From contig CAYYIJ010000017.1 in NCBI GenBank assembly GCA_964471945.1, positions 1 through 32,191 on the forward strand: a stretch of 32,191 nt of DNA, read 5' to 3'. The notes beneath the pieces are model-generated. The model was given only the letters and a program-made list of their open reading frames with translations. It ran no database searches and was not told the DNA's origin. A program made the position numbers and the translations under genes. Shown piece by piece: positions 25,969 through 32,191 of this stretch; positions within the stretch are counted from its first letter, which is position 1, and every line of letters begins with the position of its first letter. The stretch is from JASEHD01 sp964471945 (lineage in GTDB: Bacteria > Bacteroidota > Ignavibacteria > UBA10030 > SZUA-254).

Positions 25969-28755
25969 ATGAATAATAAGCAACTCAACATAGATATTAT
26001 CAATATTTCGCGCAGTACTGAGACCTATCAAAGGAAGTTTGAACTGCTATACCTGGTTTGGGAACGATACAGCAATCATTTTGATTTCATTAATCTCTCT
26101 ACCTTTATCCACAACTTAGCTCATTCAAAACCGATGGAGTATCAGTTAACTGATGCACAGTACCGATTTATGAAACAAATTGCTGAGGATGTTCTACTGA
26201 GGCTTCCGGAGTTTGATGTTCAGGCTATTGTAAATACTGCCTGGGCATACGCAAAAATGAATGTTGCCAATGAGCAGTTATTCTACGCACTGGCAAGGGT
26301 GTCAAAAAAAAGGTTGTCGGAGTTCAATTCACAGAATCTTTCAATGATTGCCTGGGCATTTGCAACCATCAACATTGTCGATGCCGACCTTTTCAACAGT
26401 ATAGCACACGCTATACCGAGAAAAATCTCTTTATACAACACTCAGCATATCGCAAACACTGCATGGGCATTTGCGAAAGTAAATATTGTCAATCCGGAAT
26501 TATTCTCAACTCTTGCATCTGAAGCATTATTGAAACTACCCGAGTTCACACCGCAAGAATTATCAAACTTCATCTGGGCGTTTGCCAGGCTGAATATACA
26601 TAATAAGATACTCCTTTCTAAATGTTCTTCTATCATCATAGACAGAATACATATGGGCAACGCTCAGCATTTAGCAAACATTGCATGGGCGTATGCCAAA
26701 CTCGGCACTGCCGATACGAGATTATTTCAAGCTCTTGCGAAGGCATCAATTCAGAGATTGTCTGAGTTTAAACCGCAAGAAATCTCAAACCTTCTTTGGG
26801 CGTTTGCTAGTGTTGATATATATAATGAAGAATTGATAAAGGAATGCAAGCACGCCATAGTAGCAAAAATAGATTCACTGAAAGCTCAAGATATTGCAAC
26901 CATCGTATGGTCATTTGCCAATCTTATTATTTCAGATAATGAGTTCTTAACACATCTTGCACGAGCTGCCCTGCGTGTTAAATCTTTAAATGCCCAAGAC
27001 ATTTCAATTATAATGTGGGCATATGCAAAATTAAATATCGCCAACAAGGAGTTGTTTGCATCGCTGAGTAAAGCCGCAATAAGAGTCAGTCCAGCATTGC
27101 AGCCGCAGAACATCTCGAATATTACATGGGCATGTGCAACATTAAAAATTCACAATGAAGAATTATTTTCTGTACTTGCCGAAGAAGCTCTCAGGAAAAT
27201 TCACGAATTTGACGCACAAAATATTTCGAATGTGGCTTGGGCATATGCGACACTCGGTATTCAACATACAGGTCTCTTTGATGCATTAGCATTGGCTGCA
27301 GTGAACCTCCTCCCAGAATTCGATTCCCAGAACATTTCAAACACTTTGTGGTCGTACGCTTCTCTTGGTATTGTAAATATGGAAATGTTAGATGCTGTTG
27401 TAAATATTGCAACTGAGAAACTCCCTGAATTCAATGCACAGGAACTGTCTAACACTGCATGGGCAATGGCAAAATTAAACCTCCCAGCATCCACATTATT
27501 TAATGCAATTACCCATACTCTCCCAAAGAAACTCGATGAGTTCACACCTCAGCATATCTCAAATATTGCATGGGCTTTTGCTAAGTTGAATATAAGTGAC
27601 CAACATGCTTTTGAACTCCTTGCTGAAGCTGCGTTGAGCCGAACCCAACAGCTTGATCCTCAAAACATCTCTAATCTTGCCTGGGCGTTTGCACGCATGG
27701 ACATCTACAATGAGCAATTATTTAAAGCACTGGCTTCTCAGGCAAGTATTCGATGCATGGAGTTTGATGCACAGGGAATTGCCAATACCGCATGGTCATA
27801 TGCACGTTTGAACATTGTAGAAAAAGAGCTCTTCTTCCGACTGGCTGAGGCTGCAGTTGTTAAAATCGAACAATTAAACCCTCAGAACATTTCTAACATT
27901 GCTTGGGCATTTGCAAAAATTAATGTTTTCAACGAGTCACTGTTTCAGACACTTGCAGAAGCAACTAACCGCATTCTCTCAGACTTGGATCCCCAGAACA
28001 TCTCTAATATGGTCTGGGCGTATGCAACCCTGAATATTGCAAACGACAAACTCTTCACTGAACTTGCTGCACGCGCTATCGAATGTGCATCGTCACTCGA
28101 TTCTCAGGCAATCGCCAATATTGCATGGTCGTATGCACGTATGAACATATTAAACGAACAATTTTTTTCAGCTATTGGAGATCAAGCATTTAAAAAGATT
28201 TCTGAATTCTCCCCACAAGGAATTTCGAATCTTGCATGGGCGTATGCTGTACTGAATATGTTGAATATTAAACTTTTTAATGCACTTGTCAATGCTGCCA
28301 AACCGTGCTTACCCTCCTACACTGATGAAGAGCTTTTACAACTGTATCATGCAGGATTCGTTATTGAAGCTTTTCGTTTCCCTGAACTCAATCAGCGTAT
28401 TGCACTGCTAAACGAACGCGCGAAACAACATACTCCCGAACAAAATAGATTTGAAAAGGAAGTTTCACGTTTACTAACCTCGCTGGGACTTGTTGTTCAT
28501 GAACAATATTTCGTTGAAGGATACTTTCTCGATATCTATACAACCATCAATGGTCAATTATTTGCAATCGAGTGTGAAGGAGCTAGATATCATCGCGTTG
28601 GCGGAAACAAGGAAGGGCGATTGTTAGGTGATGATATCCTGAAGGAACGGATACTTACTCAATGTGGATACAAAGTGATTCACATACTCTATGAAGAATG
28701 GATAACAATTCATGATCATCAACACTGGCTCAGACAAAAATTACATTTCCAATAA
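25969..28755 (+). CDS. OPR/DUF1601-like helical-repeat protein with C-terminal RAP domain
   Basis: A 928-residue soluble protein with no signal peptide or membrane segment. Residues 1-82 form an N-terminal helical cap. Residues 83-784 contain nineteen tandem repeats of 37 residues (repeat 7 has 36) with consensus xPQNISNxAWAFAxLNIxN, then ELFxxLAxxAxxKLPEF: two helices with an invariant Trp at position 10. A degenerate twentieth unit follows. Residues about 822-928 form a RAP domain: LDIYTTINGQLFAIECEGAR and YKVIHILYEEW. Such repeat plus RAP proteins (OPR, FASTK-like) bind organellar RNA in algae, apicomplexans and animals, and DUF1601 repeats are known from Coxiella. Sequence-specific RNA binding is therefore the likely role; targets are unknown. 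It starts 26 bp after a glycosyltransferase gene without a clear ribosome binding site. Confidence 0.88.
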   Translation: MNNKQLNIDIINISRSTETYQRKFELLYLVWERYSNHFDFINLSTFIHNLAHSKPMEYQLTDAQYRFMKQIAEDVLLRLPEFDVQAIVNTAWAYAKMNVANEQLFYALARVSKKRLSEFNSQNLSMIAWAFATINIVDADLFNSIAHAIPRKISLYNTQHIANTAWAFAKVNIVNPELFSTLASEALLKLPEFTPQELSNFIWAFARLNIHNKILLSKCSSIIIDRIHMGNAQHLANIAWAYAKLGTADTRLFQALAKASIQRLSEFKPQEISNLLWAFASVDIYNEELIKECKHAIVAKIDSLKAQDIATIVWSFANLIISDNEFLTHLARAALRVKSLNAQDISIIMWAYAKLNIANKELFASLSKAAIRVSPALQPQNISNITWACATLKIHNEELFSVLAEEALRKIHEFDAQNISNVAWAYATLGIQHTGLFDALALAAVNLLPEFDSQNISNTLWSYASLGIVNMEMLDAVVNIATEKLPEFNAQELSNTAWAMAKLNLPASTLFNAITHTLPKKLDEFTPQHISNIAWAFAKLNISDQHAFELLAEAALSRTQQLDPQNISNLAWAFARMDIYNEQLFKALASQASIRCMEFDAQGIANTAWSYARLNIVEKELFFRLAEAAVVKIEQLNPQNISNIAWAFAKINVFNESLFQTLAEATNRILSDLDPQNISNMVWAYATLNIANDKLFTELAARAIECASSLDSQAIANIAWSYARMNILNEQFFSAIGDQAFKKISEFSPQGISNLAWAYAVLNMLNIKLFNALVNAAKPCLPSYTDEELLQLYHAGFVIEAFRFPELNQRIALLNERAKQHTPEQNRFEKEVSRLLTSLGLVVHEQYFVEGYFLDIYTTINGQLFAIECEGARYHRVGGNKEGRLLGDDILKERILTQCGYKVIHILYEEWITIHDHQHWLRQKLHFQ
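26215..28320 (+). repeat. Nineteen tandem coding repeats of about 111 bp
   Basis: The DNA encoding residues 83-784 repeats with a period of 111 bases (108 in the seventh unit). The most conserved core encodes Trp-Ala-Phe/Tyr-Ala, read as TGGGCATTTGC or TGGGCGTATGC. Codon choice differs from unit to unit, so the array is old and under protein-level selection rather than freshly expanded. Confidence 0.9.
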
Positions 28756-28815
28756 TCTCCGATCCTTTTCTTTTCTCCACTTGCCTTTCAGAACAACATT
28801 TCAGATATTTGAAAT

Positions 28816-29454
28816 ATGCTCGTTGTTAATGAGATATTCTATAGTATCCAGGGTGAATCAAGTTATGCTGGGCACCACTGTGTTTTTATCCGGCTGACGT
28901 ATTGCAATCTTCGGTGTTCCTACTGTGATACTTCGTATGCTTTTACAGAAGGCAAAGAAATGTCTATAGATGATATTCTTAACGCGATTCGGAAGTATGA
29001 TTGCAGATTAATTCAAGTAACCGGCGGCGAACCGTTGCTTCAAACTGAAGTACATCCTCTCATGAAAAGATTGTGTGATGAAGGTTATGAAGTTCTTCTT
29101 GAAACGAATGGAAGTATTGATATTAGCAATACTGATCAGCGTGTAAAACGGATAATGGATTTCAAATGCCCATCGAGCGGTATGGTTGAAAAGAATCTCT
29201 GGAAAAATGTTCACTTTCTCAAACCAGGTGATGAAGTGAAATTTGTTATTAGCAACCACGAGGATTACGAGTGGGCAAAAAAAGTGATCAAGAAATATGA
29301 TCTCCCTGACCGATCTGTAGTGTTGATGTCTGTAGTTTTCGGTGCGTTGGAGCCGCAGCAGATCGTGGAATGGATTCTCCATGATAAACTTAGTGTTCGA
29401 TTTCAACTCCAGCTTCATAAATACATTTGGAAACCTGAGATGAGAGAAGTCTGA
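28816..29454 (+). CDS. queE: 7-carboxy-7-deazaguanine synthase (radical SAM)
   Basis: A 212-residue radical SAM enzyme that contracts 6-carboxytetrahydropterin to 7-carboxy-7-deazaguanine in queuosine-precursor synthesis. The cluster-binding motif C-x3-C-x2-C is at C30, C34 and C37 (YCNLRCSYCDTSYAF). It is preceded by the substrate signature NEIFYSIQGESSYAG and followed by the SAM-binding VTGGEPLLQ and LLETNGS. The C-terminal VRFQLQLHKYIW is also typical of QueE. The length is normal. It is 60 bp downstream of the repeat-RAP gene and 174 bp upstream of queC, in the same direction. QueD and QueF are not in this window. Confidence 0.95.
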   Translation: MLVVNEIFYSIQGESSYAGHHCVFIRLTYCNLRCSYCDTSYAFTEGKEMSIDDILNAIRKYDCRLIQVTGGEPLLQTEVHPLMKRLCDEGYEVLLETNGSIDISNTDQRVKRIMDFKCPSSGMVEKNLWKNVHFLKPGDEVKFVISNHEDYEWAKKVIKKYDLPDRSVVLMSVVFGALEPQQIVEWILHDKLSVRFQLQLHKYIWKPEMREV

Positions 29455-29540
29455 ACTGAATTCGGACTTAGGGTTTGAAAATGAAACAATGAGAAGATTA
29501 ACTGATTGAAAATGTATGATAGATGATCGATTTAAAAATG

Positions 29541-29645
29541 CCCCTCGCTCCCAGTTCCAAGCTCACTGCCTACGGGACCATAATCACTGCTCACCTCTCA
29601 CCACTCACTGCTTACCGCTCTCTGCCCTATGCTCGTAGCTCAACG
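29541..29645. repeat. Low-complexity CTCACTG/GCTCAC repeat overlapping the queC start
   Basis: The plus strand shows degenerate tandem units such as GCTCACTGCC, CACTGCTCACCTCTCACC, ACTCACTGCTTACCGCTC and TGCTCGTAGCTCAACGCTC. It is purine-poor and unlike the flanking DNA. It fills most of the 174-bp queE-queC spacer and continues through the first codons of queC. Confidence 0.55.
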
Positions 29646-30324
29646 CTCAAAAGAACTTGCGGTTGTGTTAGTAAGCGGCGGAATGGATAGCTGTGTTGCA
29701 GCGGCTATTGCAGAAGAACACTATGAGATGGCATTTCTGCATTTGAATTATGGACAGAGAACAGAACGGCGTGAGCTGAAAGCATTCAATGATATCGCTG
29801 ATTATTACAAAGTTAAACATCGCCTCGTTGTTGATGTCCATCATCTTAAACAAATTGGGGGCTCAAGTCTTACAGATACTTCTATTGATGTACCACGAGC
29901 CGATCTTTACCGAAAAGAAATCCCATCCTCTTACGTCCCATTTCGGAATGCAAATATTCTTTCGATTGCCGTGAGTTGGGGAGAGGTGCTTGGCGCAAAA
30001 AAAATATTCATTGGTGCTGTTGAGGAAGATTCATCGGGTTATCCTGACTGTCAAAAAGAATTTTACGCTGCTTTCAACATTGTAATAAAGCTCGGCACGA
30101 AGCCAGACACACACCTTGAAATCGAAACTCCAATAATCTGTATGAAAAAATTGGAAATCGTTTTAAAGGGAATTGAGCTGAAAGCACCACTTTATCTCAC
30201 GTGGTCGTGTTATCGGCGTGAGGATATTGCTTGCGGTGAGTGTGATAGCTGTGCGCTGCGATTAAGAGGGTTTCAGCAAGCAGGTGTTGAAGACCCGATA
30301 CCATATTTCAAGTACTCAAGTTGA
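29629..30324 (+). CDS. queC: 7-cyano-7-deazaguanine synthase
   Basis: A 231-residue ATP-pyrophosphatase-fold enzyme converting 7-carboxy-7-deazaguanine to preQ0 with ammonia and ATP. The PP-loop SGGMDS is at residues 16-21, HLNYGQRTERRE follows, VPFRNANILSIA is the family block, and a C-terminal zinc site uses C194, C202, C205 and C208 (CYRREDIACGECDSCALR). It works directly after QueE. The N-terminal octapeptide MLVAQRSK appears to be supplied by the CTCACTG-type repeat that precedes the gene; family homology begins at ELAVVLVSGG. The next upstream alternative would be a non-ATG start inside the same repeat. No ribosome binding site is visible. Confidence 0.95.
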   Translation: MLVAQRSKELAVVLVSGGMDSCVAAAIAEEHYEMAFLHLNYGQRTERRELKAFNDIADYYKVKHRLVVDVHHLKQIGGSSLTDTSIDVPRADLYRKEIPSSYVPFRNANILSIAVSWGEVLGAKKIFIGAVEEDSSGYPDCQKEFYAAFNIVIKLGTKPDTHLEIETPIICMKKLEIVLKGIELKAPLYLTWSCYRREDIACGECDSCALRLRGFQQAGVEDPIPYFKYSS

Positions 30325-30347
30325 CCGCTTGGTATCCGCTCTGTAAA

Positions 30348-30363
30348 AACCGTTAAAACGGTT
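30348..30363. terminator. Possible hairpin downstream of queC
   Basis: A perfect inverted repeat AACCGTT-AA-AACGGTT lies 24 bases after the queC stop. On the plus strand it is followed by GAAAAAATCTGTTTTT, so the T-tract is displaced; on the minus strand a TTTTT directly follows. A weak or bidirectional terminator is possible, but the stem is short. Confidence 0.3.
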
Positions 30364-30485
30364 GAAAAAATCTGTTTTTCTATCAATACATCGATTAATA
30401 AAGTAAATATTTGATTTTATGAGTTAAATTTCTTACTGTATATTACAACCAGTTTGAATCATATTTTTATAAAAGGAGAACTACC

Positions 30486-31694
30486 ATGCTCAAACAAAAT
30501 GGTACCCGGATATTAACGATTCTACTTCTCGCAGTTTTCTCAATAGGATGGGAGAATTCTATAAAAGTAACGACCGCCATAAGTTTTGGTAAAATATATT
30601 TACGTGACAATCTGTTGATGGTTGCCGAGCTTACCAAAGGTGTACGCCTACTCGATATCACAAATCCTTCAACGCCAAAGAATTTAGCATTTATCAAGGT
30701 TGAAGGGAATCATGATATGGCACTTGCCTCAACCGGGAGGGGCTTAAGGACAGCGCTCTATCTTGACTCGTATGCTCATTTAATTGTTTATGATTTTTCC
30801 GACCCAAGTAATCCTTCCGGTATTGATACGATATACAATGTGTTTCAGAAAGCATACGATATTGGATGGGGAGATCCTATGCCACGAATGCCAAGCATAG
30901 ACCCTTCAACAAATCGTCGTTATGGTGGATTTGATGGGTGTCGCGGTTGTATTCGCGAGCCAACCATGTATGAACCGGTACCCCATGATAGTCGAGATTA
31001 TATCATCGTCAATGATGGGCTAAGAGGTACACCCACTGGAGGAAGCGGTCGCGGCGGTTCAATGGCTCGGTTCGCTATTGTCAATCAATACCTCTATTGT
31101 GTCGATTACAACCAAATTCATGTTTTCGATGTAACCGATCCATTCGCACCCCGTTTTATTGGAAAAGACAACATCGGATGGGGCATTGAGACAATTTTCC
31201 CATATCAAAATTATTTATTCATTGGCAGCGAAACCGGGATGTATATTTATTCATTGTCCAATCCGCGGAGGCCCGAATTTATTTCGCGTTATGTTCACCT
31301 TCGTGCTTGCGATCCTGTCGTGGTCGAAGATTCGATCGCTTATGTAACCCTACGCGGCGGTACACAATGTGGAACGGTGGTCAGTGCTTTGCACATAATC
31401 GATTTGAAGAATATCTTTCAGCCCCAACTGATTTCTTCGTATCCGCTGCCTCAACCAATGGGTCTTGATGTCAGTAATCGTATAGCTTATGTGTGTGATG
31501 ACAGTGTCGGAGTTTACATCTTAAATACTCGTGACCCGAAAAGTATAGTTGAGTTTTCACACATACCAGGTGAACACGGGTATGATACAATACTTTCAGA
31601 TATGCTGCTTATAGTTGTAAGTAGATCGAACATTGCGTTTTACAATGTCAGCAACCCCCAACAACCGATGTTGGTAGGCAGATATCCCGACTAA
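30486..31694 (+). CDS. Exported LVIVD-repeat beta-propeller-like protein
   Basis: A 402-residue protein with a hydrophobic N-terminus (ILTILLLAVFSIGWEN), probably a signal peptide. LVIVD-type repeats recur: LLMVAELTKGVRLLDITNPS, HLIVYDFSDPSNPS, QIHVFDVTDPFAPRFIG, LFIGSETGMYIYSLSNPRRP and VGVYILNTRDPKSI. Each has D-x-T/S-N-P-x-x-P, the hallmark of these beta-propeller-like surface proteins. A GFDGCRGCIREPT segment contributes a CxxC pair not usual for the repeats. An excellent ribosome binding site, AAAGGAG, lies a few bases before the ATG. The protein stops without a sorting domain, but a broken type IX sorting domain follows in the DNA downstream. Ligand and function are unknown. Confidence 0.85.
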   Translation: MLKQNGTRILTILLLAVFSIGWENSIKVTTAISFGKIYLRDNLLMVAELTKGVRLLDITNPSTPKNLAFIKVEGNHDMALASTGRGLRTALYLDSYAHLIVYDFSDPSNPSGIDTIYNVFQKAYDIGWGDPMPRMPSIDPSTNRRYGGFDGCRGCIREPTMYEPVPHDSRDYIIVNDGLRGTPTGGSGRGGSMARFAIVNQYLYCVDYNQIHVFDVTDPFAPRFIGKDNIGWGIETIFPYQNYLFIGSETGMYIYSLSNPRRPEFISRYVHLRACDPVVVEDSIAYVTLRGGTQCGTVVSALHIIDLKNIFQPQLISSYPLPQPMGLDVSNRIAYVCDDSVGVYILNTRDPKSIVEFSHIPGEHGYDTILSDMLLIVVSRSNIAFYNVSNPQQPMLVGRYPD

Positions 31695-31765
31695 GGCGGG
31701 TTTTGACTTTATCAAATACTGGTTCACCGAAGGATCCCGTTAGTAGAAGGAATACACTCATTGAA

Positions 31766-31911
31766 GCATTAGGTCGTGAAGTAATAACATTAGTCAATGA
31801 GTTTCAAGATGCTGGGTATAAATCCATCGTTGTTTATTCTTAGAAAACCTCGGCAAGAACTCAACCGGGGCTTATATATTTTCAAACTAGCTCAGACTTC
31901 TGATTTTTTAA
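31766..31911 (+). pseudogene. Degraded type IX secretion C-terminal sorting domain
   Basis: In one frame the DNA encodes ALGREVITLVNEFQDAGY and then stops at 31841; in the next frame NRGLYIFKLAQTSDF follows. Joined, these match the Por/T9SS sorting-domain pattern LGREVxTLVNExxxxGxY...SGxYFYxLxxxxF. An intervening stop and a frame change make this non-functional as read. It begins about 70 bp after the LVIVD gene stop, so it may be that gene's former C-terminus or the remnant of a separate surface protein. Confidence 0.6.
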
Positions 31912-31926
31912 ACGGTCTGTACACAG

Positions 31927-32191
31927 TCAAAAATCGGAAGTTTTGCACGGTAATGTTTTTGAGACGAATGGGCTATCTTTGATATAAAACCTCCACCGCT
32001 TTTCCGTTCCGTTATTTATGCCGATTCTTGTTGATGAAACAATATTTGATTTCGGAACCGCTTCTCCATAATTAATATAGATTGAGTCACTGAGCAAATC
32101 CGTTCCATTCTGCTCTCGTTTTATCCCGAATGCTTCACACAGTTTTGCAGGTCCGTTTGTCAGCTTAATAAGATCAGCAATAATCCATTTC
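31927..32191 (-). CDS. 3-methyladenine DNA glycosylase, MPG/AAG family (C-terminal part)
   Basis: The last 87 residues of a gene running off the right edge on the minus strand, with its TGA at 31929-31927. Family signatures are LTNGPAKLCEAFGIKREQNG (substrate-pocket and DNA-binding region), DLLSDSIYI, and SSTRIGINNGTEKRWRFYI followed by KDSPFVSK at the C-terminus. MPG enzymes remove alkylated purines such as 3-methyladenine and hypoxanthine. The catalytic Glu lies in the missing N-terminal part. The frame is intact to the edge, so nothing suggests a pseudogene. Confidence 0.9.
   Translation of the reverse strand, partial: KWIIADLIKLTNGPAKLCEAFGIKREQNGTDLLSDSIYINYGEAVPKSNIVSSTRIGINNGTEKRWRFYIKDSPFVSKTLPCKTSDF

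Noticed and set aside
26215..28320. Regular 111-bp periodicity that could be read as a CRISPR or satellite array
   Set aside because: The period is a multiple of three, the frame is open throughout, and conservation follows amino acids (Trp, Gln, Asn positions) rather than DNA, so these are protein repeats.
25969..28755. PPR, TPR or HEAT/ARM assignment for the repeat protein
   Set aside because: The unit is 37 residues with an invariant mid-helix Trp-Ala-Phe/Tyr-Ala and no TPR (W-LG-Y-A-F-A-P) or 35-residue PPR pattern; the RAP C-terminus points to OPR/FASTK-like families.
29008..29418. 136-residue minus-strand frame inside queE
   Set aside because: Antisense shadow of a clear radical SAM gene; no ribosome binding site or family resemblance.

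Overview
The window is AT-rich, gene-dense DNA from what looks like a Bacteroidota/Chlorobiota (FCB) bacterium, most likely Ignavibacteria-like. This is inferred from protein style only: large beta-rich outer-membrane proteins ending in Phe or Tyr, a decayed type IX secretion C-terminal sorting domain, DUF2007 and LVIVD proteins, a long-form GDP-fucose synthase, weak Shine-Dalgarno use, and short interspersed palindromic elements. No rRNA, tRNA, CRISPR array or intact transposase gene was seen.

Layout. 1-3 kb (minus): two sodium-coupled transporters, an AGCS-type alanine symporter and an NSS/LeuT-type transporter, followed by a 138-bp MITE-like element with a 5-bp target duplication. 3.2-4.6 kb: a damaged ECF sigma/anti-sigma locus divergent from a small membrane protein. 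4.6-7.3 kb (minus): ferritin, an NhaC-type Na+/H+ antiporter with an extra N-terminal extracytoplasmic domain, and a DUF2007 protein. 7.4-11.5 kb (minus): a GspE/PilB ATPase with three pseudopilin-like proteins, probably one operon. 11.5-11.9 kb: a non-coding stretch with a second MITE-like element flanked by TTAT. 11.9-14.8 kb (minus): PcrA/UvrD helicase and an O6-alkylguanine-DNA methyltransferase, a repair pair. 15-20.5 kb: three exported or outer-membrane proteins, one of 1164 residues. 20.7-25.9 kb (plus): a surface-glycan cluster with GDP-mannose dehydratase, GDP-L-fucose synthase, two family-2 glycosyltransferases and an LhgO-like FAD oxidoreductase. 26-28.8 kb (plus): a 928-residue protein with nineteen 36-37-residue repeats and a C-terminal RAP domain. 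28.8-30.3 kb (plus): QueE and QueC of 7-deazaguanine/queuosine synthesis. 30.5-31.7 kb: an exported LVIVD beta-propeller-like protein, then a broken type IX sorting-domain remnant. The right edge holds the C-terminus of a 3-methyladenine DNA glycosylase (minus).

The most interesting locus is the repeat-RAP protein. Its architecture, a helical-repeat array built on PQ-x-ISN-x-AWAFA units followed by RAP, is that of organellar RNA-binding factors of algae and apicomplexans (OPR/FASTK-like) and of the DUF1601 repeats of Coxiella. Here it sits in what looks like a free-living-type bacterial genome, next to tRNA-modification genes. It could be a sequence-specific RNA-binding protein or nuclease with about 19 recognition units.
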